Positions 8,035-13,988 of a stretch of DNA of 64,000 nt are shown here, piece by piece (position 1 is the stretch's first letter; each line of letters opens with the position of its first letter). The position numbers and the translations under genes are program-made. Under the pieces are notes generated by a model that saw nothing but the letters and a program-made list of their open reading frames with translations, searched no databases and was not told the DNA's origin. This DNA comes from Verrucomicrobiota bacterium (GTDB lineage: Bacteria; Verrucomicrobiota; Verrucomicrobiia; Chthoniobacterales; UBA10450): the NCBI GenBank assembly GCA_003218375.1, contig QHNH01000009.1, positions 186,001 through 250,000 of the forward strand, written 5' to 3'.

Positions 8035-9078
8035 TTAGAGCGAGGCCATGTCGATGACGAACCGGTATTTCACGTCGCTCTTCAGCATTCGCTCGTAGGC
8101 TTCGTTGATCTGGTCGATAGAAATTTTCTCGATGTCGCAGACGATCCCGTGCTCGGCGCAATAATCGAGCATCTCCTGGGTCTCCGCGATCCCGCCGATG
8201 AGCGATCCCGCCAGGCTGCGCCGGCGATGAATGAGGCTGAACGCGTCCACGGCGAGTGGGTCCGGCGATGCGCCGACGAGCACCAGCGTCCCGTCGCGTT
8301 TCAGCAGCGAAAGATAAGCATCGAGATCGTGCGGCGCCGAAACGGTATCGAGGATGAAATCGAAACTCTTCTCGTGCTTCTCCATTTCCTCTTCGTTTTT
8401 CGAGAGGATAACTTCATGCGCGCCGAGCTTCTTCGCGTCGGCGGTCTTGTTCGGTGACGTCGTGAAGAGCGCGACTTGGGCGCCGAACGCGTTCGCGAAT
8501 TTTACTCCCATGTGCCCGAGACCGCCGAGCCCGACGACGCCCACCTTGTGTCCCTTGCCGATCTTCCAGTGGCGCAACGGCGAATAAGTCGTGATCCCGG
8601 CGCACAAAAGCGGCGCGGTCGCTGCGAGATCGAGTTTGTCGGAAATGCGGAGCACGAAATCCTGATCGACGACGATGCTCTGCGAGTATCCGCCGTAAGT
8701 ATTGCCGCCGGTGTGTTTGTCTTTGCTGTTGTAGGTAAAGACCGGGCCGTTATCGCAAAACTGCTCCAGGTTTTCCCGGCAATTGGCGCAGGCCCGGCAG
8801 GAATCGACCATACAGCCGACCGCGGCGAGATCGCCCTCGCGAAATTTCTTCACCTCCTGTCCCACCTTGACCACGCGCCCGACGATCTCGTGTCCCGGCA
8901 CGCAGGGAAAAATGGTGCCGCCCCATTCGCCGCGGACGGTGTGCAAATCCGAATGGCACACGCCGCAAAACAGGATGTCGATCTGGATATCAGTCGGTCC
9001 CGGATCGCGGCGTTCGAAGGAGAAGGGCGCGAGCGGCGAAGTTTTCGATTTGGCGGCGTAGCCTTTGGTCGGATGCAT
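8035..9078 (-). CDS. NAD(P)-dependent zinc alcohol dehydrogenase (YahK/CAD type)
   Basis: A 347-residue medium-chain dehydrogenase of the cinnamyl alcohol dehydrogenase/YahK branch, which typically reduces aldehydes with NADPH. Catalytic zinc ligands are Cys41 (CGVCHSD) and His63-Glu64 (GHE). The structural-zinc cluster is Cys94, Cys97, Cys100 and Cys108. The Rossmann motif is GLGGLGHMGVK. The start is the ATG at 9078 (MHPTKGYAAKSK); upstream sequence is hairpin repeat. Monocistronic, followed by the CCAGGAA hairpin. The physiological substrate is unknown; general aldehyde detoxification is the usual inference. Confidence 0.92.
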   Translation of the reverse strand: MHPTKGYAAKSKTSPLAPFSFERRDPGPTDIQIDILFCGVCHSDLHTVRGEWGGTIFPCVPGHEIVGRVVKVGQEVKKFREGDLAAVGCMVDSCRACANCRENLEQFCDNGPVFTYNSKDKHTGGNTYGGYSQSIVVDQDFVLRISDKLDLAATAPLLCAGITTYSPLRHWKIGKGHKVGVVGLGGLGHMGVKFANAFGAQVALFTTSPNKTADAKKLGAHEVILSKNEEEMEKHEKSFDFILDTVSAPHDLDAYLSLLKRDGTLVLVGASPDPLAVDAFSLIHRRRSLAGSLIGGIAETQEMLDYCAEHGIVCDIEKISIDQINEAYERMLKSDVKYRFVIDMASL

Positions 9079-9100
9079 ATCAAGTAATCGTGCCTCTTCC

Positions 9101-9160
9101 AAGGAGCGGCGGTTTGCAACCGCCGAACAATAAAAACGGCGATGCAAATCGCCGCTCCTT
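9101..9160. repeat. AAGGAGCGGCG inverted repeat
   Basis: Left arm AAGGAGCGGCGGTTTGCAACCGCCG and right arm CGGCGATGCAAATCGCCGCTCCTT, with about 11 nt between. Each arm contains its own smaller palindrome (CGGCGGTTTGCAACCGCCG), so the structure is nested. It lies upstream of the ADH gene. Confidence 0.7.
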
Positions 9161-9261
9161 GAGGCTTATCGAACCGCCCCGGCTGTTGGCGTCACTCAAC
9201 GCGATTAGATGCCGCGTCTTTTCCGTGCTCGATTTAACGCTTCGCTTTGGCCGAACGATAG

Positions 9262-9650
9262 CACGCGCCCCAAGGTGCTATACGTGAATCACGTATAGCA
9301 ACGATAGAGCACGGCTACTCTCCCGCTGCGCGTGGCTCCTGGAAAGAGGCACTAAACCAGATTGCAAATCAGAGATCGGCAAGGACGGCGAAGCGCGCCG
9401 CCTTTTCCCTTCGCCCGGCCCAAACAACAGGCAGGCGCTCCAAGTGCTATACGTGAATCACGTATAGCAACGATAGAGCACGGCTACTCTCCCGCTGCGC
9501 GTCCTGCCTGAAAGGGGCGCAAGCGAGATTGCGGCGTCAAGGATCGGCACCAACGGCGAAGCGCGCCGTCTTTTCTCTTCGCCCAGCCAAAACAACAGGC
9601 ACGCGCTTCAAGTGCTATACGTGAATCACGTATAGCAACGCCAGAACACG
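9262..9650. repeat. 168-nt tandem repeat with a perfect palindrome in each unit
   Basis: Two full units (about 9262-9430 and 9431-9598) and a truncated third (9599 to about 9650). Each unit has a 25-nt palindrome near its start: TGCTATACGTGA, one A, then the exact complement TCACGTATAGCA, at 9277, 9445 and 9613. Palindrome spacing is exactly 168 nt both times. The rest of the unit is partly conserved (ACGATAGAGCACGG, CGGCGAAGCGCGCCG, AACAACAG). The whole 9079-9678 stretch holds no credible gene. A related palindrome occurs at 40274 and 43705. Confidence 0.85.
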
Positions 9651-9678
9651 CGCGGAAAGGGGGACTCGGGCAGCGTGC

Positions 9679-9909
9679 TCAATGGGTGAGGAGGGCGCCG
9701 AGGGCGATGAATGCGATTCCGCCGCCCCAAACCCAGAGCAATTGGGGGAAGCGGTTATAGGCGTCGCCAAAGGCAACGAACGGCAGAATGAGGTTGCGAA
9801 TCCCGCGCCAGAATCCGATCGCAAAGCCGCAGAACACAATCCCGATGTAGCCGACAAAGAGCGCAACGGCGCCAGTATAAAGCAAAACTAAACCGATGCC
9901 GTTCTGCAT
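9679..9909 (-). CDS. Small membrane protein, unknown
   Basis: A 76-residue protein with two clear hydrophobic segments (IGLVLLYTGAVALFVGYIGIV and LLWVWGGGIAFIALGALL) separated by a short loop. The start at 9909 puts the first helix close to the N-terminus; an in-frame ATG at 9978 would add a 23-residue hydrophilic leader. No domain is recognised. It lies downstream of the integron-type cassettes on the same strand, next to the 168-nt tandem repeat, and could belong to the degenerate distal end of the array. Confidence 0.55.
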   Translation of the reverse strand: MQNGIGLVLLYTGAVALFVGYIGIVFCGFAIGFWRGIRNLILPFVAFGDAYNRFPQLLWVWGGGIAFIALGALLTH

Positions 9910-9994
9910 GCGCGTGACTTCATCATCCCGTTGGCCGAAGTAAATACGCGAATGCAGCGAGCTGGAAAGCCGCGACATTGACAGCTAGAAACAC

Positions 9995-10426
9995 TCAATG
10001 CGCCAGCTTTCCGATCAGCGCGGCAAAGAGAAGAAAGATCAGCCCCAGCACGAACAGGACGGCATAAATCGCCAGGATAGCAGACAGGTGATGTCCGAGG
10101 ACCGTGAAAGCGCGCGACCAAAACTTCGGGCTGTGCAAGCTGCTCTGGGCCAGGCGAACCTCGAGGGCGGCGACGCGAGCTTCCAGGGTCGCTGGCGCCG
10201 GAGCCGCCACTGTGGCGGGCCGCAAAGCGGGCGTTGCCGGCGGTTGAGTGGAAGGTGACAAATCCGTCGACGGCAACGTGGAGATCGGCGCCCAGGCGGT
10301 AAGGCCCTGGTAGTAGATGAGATCGTCGCTCGACAGTTCGCCGCGCGCGAGCATCTCCCGCACGATCTGCGCGGGAAACGGCCCCAGCTGCTGCTTTGTG
10401 CTCTGACGAAAAACGGTGACGTCCAT
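9995..10426 (-). CDS. GYF_2 (DUF4339) domain membrane protein
   Basis: A 143-residue protein. Residues about 1-50 form a GYF_2 domain (QLGPFPAQIVREMLARGELSSDDLIYY, then W in LTAWAPIS), a small fold that in eukaryotes binds proline-rich peptides and in bacteria is usually fused to membrane segments. A Pro/Ala-rich linker follows, then a short heptad-like stretch (LEARVAALEVRLAQ) and a single C-terminal transmembrane helix (AILAIYAVLFVLGLIFLLFAALI). The start is ATG 10426 because it begins the domain cleanly. It lies next to a degenerate attC-like site on its 5' side, so it may be the last member of the cassette array. Confidence 0.7.
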   Translation of the reverse strand: MDVTVFRQSTKQQLGPFPAQIVREMLARGELSSDDLIYYQGLTAWAPISTLPSTDLSPSTQPPATPALRPATVAAPAPATLEARVAALEVRLAQSSLHSPKFWSRAFTVLGHHLSAILAIYAVLFVLGLIFLLFAALIGKLAH

Positions 10427-10501
10427 GAGGCCTGCCCAAGATAAATCAGCGCCGGCTACCGAAGGCGAGCTTTCTTTCCGATACCAGATAACTCCCAAGA
10501 A

Positions 10502-10540
10502 TTAACCGGCCGCCGTCCCGATAGGATCGCATGGTTAGAC
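10502..10540 (-). other. Degenerate attC site
   Basis: On the minus strand it begins with the perfect box GTCTAAC followed by CATGCGATCC, like the complete site at 10844, and ends in GGTTAATT (near GTTRRRY). Only about 25 nt lie between the boxes, too short for a normal attC, so this is probably a deleted remnant at the distal end of the array. The stop codon of the gene at 10535 lies inside the GTCTAAC box. Confidence 0.55.
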
Positions 10541-10828
10541 GAAAAAAAGTCGCCATACGAGCCAGATGCTAATCAAGGGACCGACGAACGCGAGCAAACG
10601 CGGATGTTCGCCTCGTGTCCAACCCCAGATGGACAGGCCGCACGTCAGAATGACTGCCGAAAGAGCGGAACAAAGAATAATGCCTGCCGCAGTGTAACCA
10701 ACACCCGGCGGATCGCCGAATTGCGCACTGATGCGGACAGCAACCAGCATGAGGATCACCGGAGTGACAAGCGCAAAGCAAAATAGGATCGGAGAACGCT
10801 TCGCAACGGCTTGCCTGATGTCTTCCAT
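10535..10828 (-). CDS. Cassette-borne membrane protein, unknown
   Basis: A 97-residue protein with three hydrophobic segments (ILFCFALVTPVILMLVAV, AAGIILCSALSAVILTCGLSIWG, LLAFVGPLISIWLVWRLFF). The start at 10828 is chosen because the longer frame to 10894 would begin inside the attC site. Its TAA stop falls inside the GTCTAAC box of the next site, a common cassette arrangement. Small membrane proteins of unknown function are frequent cassette cargo. No family is recognised. Confidence 0.65.
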   Translation of the reverse strand: MEDIRQAVAKRSPILFCFALVTPVILMLVAVRISAQFGDPPGVGYTAAGIILCSALSAVILTCGLSIWGWTRGEHPRLLAFVGPLISIWLVWRLFFV

Positions 10829-10843
10829 ATCTAGTGCGTTTTC

Positions 10844-10936
10844 GTCTAACGACCCAAGCTCAGCGACTCGGCCCGCGTGAAACGTGGATTGCAACCAAAG
10901 CGCGATGGCCGGGGTCGCTGCAGCGCATGGTTAGGT
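10844..10936 (-). other. attC recombination site (complete)
   Basis: On the minus strand: box R'' is ACCTAAC (10930-10936) and box R' is GTTAGAC (10844-10850), both exact matches to RYYYAAC and GTTRRRY. Inner arms GCAGCGAC and GTCGCTG pair, with one unpaired base, followed by CCGGCC/GGCCGA, and a terminal loop of about 30 nt. Length 93 nt. Confidence 0.9.
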
Positions 10937-10937
10937 G

Positions 10938-11189
10938 TCATGGCTCTTTCAAAATCGTGTATGTGCCCCGATTCCGACGCTCCATCTGAATGTAACCCTT
11001 GTCGCGGAGCACTTGGAAAACCCGAGACTGCAAACTGCCCGGATAACCCAAACGCTTGTGATAGATCTTGGAGACAAAATCAGCAAAGCCATGCTCCAGC
11101 AACTCAAGACCGGTAACGACATGGTCACTACCAGCCAACCGCTTCAACTCAGCGAGCACCGTCTTCTCATCTTGTGTCAGAGTCTCCAT
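10938..11189 (-). CDS. Cassette-borne winged-helix-like protein
   Basis: An 83-residue protein. The C-terminal half (SLQSRVFQVLRDKGYIQMERR then RGTYTI) resembles the winged-helix domain at the C-terminus of DpnI/Dam-replacing-type nucleases, which reads LQ-x-LRD-x-G-x-IxF-x-x-G-x-Y. A second possibility is a generic MarR- or restriction-associated wing. The start is ATG 11189, just after the attC end; the frame to 11225 would lie in the attC. The stop is 1 nt from the next attC box. It follows the nuclease-like cassette at 11305 on the same strand. Confidence 0.7.
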   Translation of the reverse strand: METLTQDEKTVLAELKRLAGSDHVVTGLELLEHGFADFVSKIYHKRLGYPGSLQSRVFQVLRDKGYIQMERRNRGTYTILKEP

Positions 11190-11201
11190 GCGCGTGACGA
11201 C

Positions 11202-11300
11202 GCCTAACGACCGGAGCTCAGCCACGCCGGGCCAAGGGACGTGAACCGCGCAGCGGAACTACAACCGCTCCCCGGCGTTGGCTGCAGCGATTTATTAGGC
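11202..11300 (-). other. attC recombination site (complete)
   Basis: On the minus strand: R'' is GCCTAAT (one change from RYYYAAC) at 11294-11300, and R' is GTTAGGC (exact) at 11202-11208. Arms GCTGCAGCCAACGCCGGG and CCCGGCGTGGCTGAGC pair almost perfectly with two single-base bulges, which is the classical attC geometry. Length 99 nt, with an internal loop of about 40 nt that contains a further GC-rich hairpin. Confidence 0.92.
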
Positions 11301-11304
11301 CTCT

Positions 11305-11784
11305 TCATTTCTTTTTTGCGATGGAACGGAACATCGGCACAGTGAGTGCGCCTTTCTGGGTGTGCGTCTGTTTCCCGTCTTCACTTACAGGTAAGCTTTT
11401 CAAGCGATCTTCGATCTGCTTTCGCGAGGCCTGAAGTATCTCCCTCACCTCGAAATCCTCATCCATGAGCACGAGCACAACCGCATCCCACGTCTTCTCA
11501 AAATCCATCTTTCCGATTCTCTGGCCGCTTTCGCGAGCGCTGCGAGGATACGCACGTCCTTTTATCTGAATCAGCACCTCTGAATCCGCTTCCTTCTTCT
11601 TGGCGTCGTAACCCGGGCTTCGGGCATCAGCCAACTCCAACCCGAGACGACGCGCCGCTTCAAACTCTGCGACCTCACCTGTGATGCCAAGCGGCTTCCC
11701 GGACAGATCCTTATAGCGCCGCGATAGTCGCTTCGCTTCTATGAGTATCTTTTCGATTTCAGCGAGCTTTTCGGAGGGGGTCAT
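11305..11784 (-). CDS. Cassette-borne protein, PD-(D/E)XK nuclease-like
   Basis: A 159-residue soluble protein. An N-terminal helical segment is followed by GEVAEFEAARRLGLELADAR, SPGYDA, then VLIQIKGRAY. The order E...D...QxK resembles a PD-(D/E)XK nuclease core (acidic residue before the helix, GYDA aspartate, QIK lysine) as in DUF6998-type proteins. Nuclease activity is therefore possible but unproven. The ATG at 11784 lies 10 nt past the preceding attC box, with no good ribosome-binding site, as often seen in cassettes. The gene is flanked on both sides by complete attC sites, so it is a mobile cassette. Confidence 0.75.
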   Translation of the reverse strand: MTPSEKLAEIEKILIEAKRLSRRYKDLSGKPLGITGEVAEFEAARRLGLELADARSPGYDAKKKEADSEVLIQIKGRAYPRSARESGQRIGKMDFEKTWDAVVLVLMDEDFEVREILQASRKQIEDRLKSLPVSEDGKQTHTQKGALTVPMFRSIAKKK

Positions 11785-11794
11785 ATCGTACGCG

Positions 11795-11919
11795 GCCTAA
11801 CGAGAACAAGATGAGCGACGGCTGGCGGGAGAGCGTGTCGCTTTAGTCTCATCCTTCATAATTCATCCCTCATCCTTGATCCACCGCTGCCAGCCATTCG
11901 CTCCATCGCGTGGTTAGAT
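11795..11919 (-). other. attC recombination site (complete, long loop)
   Basis: On the minus strand: R'' is ATCTAAC (11913-11919) and R' is GTTAGGC (11795-11801), both exact. Arms GAGCGAATGGCTGGC and GCCAGCCGTCGCTC pair with the usual bulge. The 125-nt length comes from the loop, which holds a run of the words CATCCTT and CATCC (about 11849-11883), the same words found in the hairpin element at 53807. Confidence 0.9.
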
Positions 11920-11967
11920 GGTTGACGTTCCAAGCAGCAACCGGCGGAGAATGAAAGCCAGTCCGAT

Positions 11968-12210
11968 TCAAAGGACGATATTGAAGACTCCGGGAACCAA
12001 AATCACGAGGACGAAATCCGAGATGTTCTCTGGGAGCGGGAGATACTCCACGAGGAGAATTCCCGGCAATGAGAGAATGCCCAGCGCGACATCGTACCGG
12101 CCGTGTCCGCCACCGAATCCATGCTGCGCGAAAAAAAGCGCGCTCGCGACGACCGCGGCCACGACCGGAACCGCTGGCAACCAGAAAAGCCGATGGGACG
12201 CTTTGACCAT
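11968..12210 (-). CDS. Cassette-borne small membrane protein, unknown
   Basis: An 80-residue protein with two to three hydrophobic stretches (LFWLPAVPVVAAVVASALFF, VALGILSLPGILLVEYLPL, FVLVILVPGVFNIVL). Its ATG overlaps the GTTAGAT core box at 12209-12215, and its stop is followed within 50 nt by a complete attC, so gene and site together form one cassette. No family is recognised. Confidence 0.65.
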   Translation of the reverse strand: MVKASHRLFWLPAVPVVAAVVASALFFAQHGFGGGHGRYDVALGILSLPGILLVEYLPLPENISDFVLVILVPGVFNIVL

Positions 12211-12226
12211 CTAACTACAATTAGAC
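12209..12226 (-). other. Proximal core-site pair, collapsed attC or insertion point
   Basis: On the minus strand the sequence reads GTCTAAT, TGTA, GTTAGAT: two core boxes separated by only 4 nt. This marks the upstream boundary of the array. It could be an attC that has lost all internal arms, or the scar of an attI-like insertion point. The gene upstream (12342-13088) shows no cassette features. Confidence 0.6.
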
Positions 12227-12341
12227 GAAAGAAAGTTTCGTCTATTCCCGCTTCCTTCGAGGGGCGGTGCTTGGCAAAGCGAAAGGGAGGACACCGCGGA
12301 CCTTTATCAAATCGGCTGGCGGACGGCAACGGAAAGTCCGG

Positions 12342-13088
12342 TTATTCGGGCTTTGTGGTGATGATGAGTTTGTCGCCGTTGAGCGAGATGCTTTTGACGT
12401 GGTTCCAGAATTGGTTTTCGCGGTTGTTCTTGCGCAGCTCCTTCTGGAATTCTTCGTTCATGCTTTCGTTGAACGAGGAGTTGAAGGCGGAAAGAAATGA
12501 ACTCGGGAATTCGTTGCCGTTGGCTTCGGCGGAAATGATCTCGAGCAGAAATGTGCCGGACGCGTAGGTCATGCTGAAACGCAGGGTGCCGTTGAACCAG
12601 CGGTCTTTCAGGCCGGGCCACGGCAACGCGCTGAGCGGCGCGCTGAGGGCGACGGTCATGGTGGAATCGGCGATCTCGATCCGGCTTCGGCCGCGGAGCC
12701 AGCTCAGATCAGTTTCGCGCGCGAGAAGGTGGTTCAATTCCGGGCCGGTGAATTCGACGGTGGTTTCCTGGTTGCGCGTGATCGCTTCGTCCAGGCGCGT
12801 CGCGGAATCATCGGCTGATTTTGTCTGGGCCGGGGTGAGCGTTTGGGCGCGGATGTCGGCGGGACCAGTCGAGGTGAGATTGTTGAAGGTCTTCTTATAG
12901 AAATACCAGCCGCCACCGACGATGACCGCGAGAAAAAGAAATCCGACGACGAGAACGGTGAGACAGCCCTTGGCGAAACAGCCCATACCCGAGCGAGGTG
13001 GTGGATAATAAGGAGCTGCGGGCTGGATAGGCGGAACGGACGATGGAGGAATGGATGGGGGCGGTGGTGGTGGCGGCTGACCGTTCAT
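12342..13088 (-). CDS. Membrane-anchored protein with proline-rich N-terminus, unknown
   Basis: A 248-residue protein. Residues 1-33 are proline-rich (a run of seven prolines near the start), then GCFAKGCL leads into one transmembrane helix (about 42-65, LTVLVVGFLFLAVIVGGGWYF). The remaining about 180 residues are hydrophilic and predicted outside the cytoplasm. No domain is recognised. The layout (Pro-rich cytoplasmic tail, one helix, large soluble domain) is common among uncharacterised Verrucomicrobiota and Planctomycetota proteins. The gene is divergent from the lipoprotein-sorting-like gene at 13222. The 1728-1841-type downstream spacer up to the cassette boundary (12227-12341) contains nothing notable. 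Confidence 0.7.
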   Translation of the reverse strand: MNGQPPPPPPPSIPPSSVPPIQPAAPYYPPPRSGMGCFAKGCLTVLVVGFLFLAVIVGGGWYFYKKTFNNLTSTGPADIRAQTLTPAQTKSADDSATRLDEAITRNQETTVEFTGPELNHLLARETDLSWLRGRSRIEIADSTMTVALSAPLSALPWPGLKDRWFNGTLRFSMTYASGTFLLEIISAEANGNEFPSSFLSAFNSSFNESMNEEFQKELRKNNRENQFWNHVKSISLNGDKLIITTKPE

Positions 13089-13221
13089 GGGAAGCAGAAT
13101 TAGTAGGTTGCGCGAAAGCGTTCAAGCTTCTAAAAGAGAAGGAACGGAATACCACGGTCGCTCCGCCGTGGTGTCGCGTTTCGCGGCGAAAAGTGCGCCG
13201 CGATTTTCAGAATCCATATCT

Positions 13222-13983
13222 ATGAAAAGAATTGTCGTTCTCATGGCCGGCTCGTTCGTCGCGGCCGGACTTTATGCGCAGGAACTAAAGCCGATCGCGG
13301 TGAAGGAAACCGTGGACACGCTGGTCGCAAAAAACACGGACGCGAAAGGCGGCGCGCAAGCGTTGGCGGCCGTGCAATCGTTGCGGCTCTCGGGAAAAAT
13401 GGTGGTGAACAATGGCCGGCTCGAGCTGGGCTACGTGCTGGTGAAAAAGCGGCCGGGCGCGGTCCGGGAAGAAGCGACGCTCCAGGGCATGACGCGGGTG
13501 GACGCCTACGACGGCACGCAAGGCTGGAAGATCACGCCGTTCGGCGGCCGGAAAGATCCTGAGAAAGTATCGGTGGATGAGGCGAAGGCGCTCGTGGAAG
13601 ACGCGGAGATCGACGGGCCGCTGATCGATTGGAAAACGAAAGGGAGCACGGTCGAGTATCTCGGGACCGAGGACGTGGATGGAACACTCGCCCACAAGCT
13701 GCGGGTGGTGCGCAAGAACGGCGACGTGAATTACGTTTACCTCGACCCGGACCATTTCCTCGAGATCCGGATCATCACCCAGCGGATGGAGAACGGCGCG
13801 AAGGTCGAGAACGAAACCGATCTGGGCGATTACGAAAAGATCAACGGCGTCTTTTTCCCGTTCTCGCTCGAGGGAGGGCCGAAAGGCTCGACCGACAAAC
13901 AGAAGGTCATCTTCGAAAAGGCCGAGGCGAATACGCCGGTTGACGACACGATCTTCAAATTTCCAACGACCGCTTCCAAATAA
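13222..13983 (+). CDS. Secreted LolA-like outer-membrane lipoprotein-sorting protein
   Basis: A 253-residue exported protein. The signal peptide is MKRIVVLMAGSFVAAGLYA. The body is rich in beta strands with repeated W/Y-containing turns (VDAYDGTQGWKITPFGG, YVYLDPDHFLEIR, YEKINGVFFPFSLEGGP), typical of LolA/LolB-like outer membrane lipoprotein-sorting proteins that bind acyl chains in a half-barrel. True lipoprotein carriage is not shown. The start is ATG 13222, since upstream sequence of the open frame is not signal-like. It lies 5 nt before the VPS10-like gene, so the two are almost certainly co-transcribed. Confidence 0.8.
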   Translation: MKRIVVLMAGSFVAAGLYAQELKPIAVKETVDTLVAKNTDAKGGAQALAAVQSLRLSGKMVVNNGRLELGYVLVKKRPGAVREEATLQGMTRVDAYDGTQGWKITPFGGRKDPEKVSVDEAKALVEDAEIDGPLIDWKTKGSTVEYLGTEDVDGTLAHKLRVVRKNGDVNYVYLDPDHFLEIRIITQRMENGAKVENETDLGDYEKINGVFFPFSLEGGPKGSTDKQKVIFEKAEANTPVDDTIFKFPTTASK

Positions 13984-13988
13984 ATCTC

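Larger units (their letters stand above)
10502..12226 (-). mobile_element. Integron-type gene-cassette array, no integrase in view
   Basis: Four small minus-strand genes alternate with attC recombination sites, each gene reading into an attC and starting just after the previous one. Three sites are complete (10844-10936, 11202-11300, 11795-11919), and two boundary sites are reduced (10502-10540, 12209-12226). Core boxes match RYYYAAC and GTTRRRY, and the internal arms pair with the single-base bulges typical of attC. No IntI-type tyrosine recombinase is encoded in the window, so this fits a cluster of attC sites lacking an integrase, or an array whose integrase lies elsewhere. Confidence 0.85.

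Noticed and set aside
9160-9220. Possible further attC near GCGATTAGATGCC
   Set aside because: No paired RYYYAAC box and no complementary arms at the right distance.
9262-9650. CRISPR array
   Set aside because: Unit is 168 nt, only two and a bit copies, no short repeat-spacer alternation and no cas gene.
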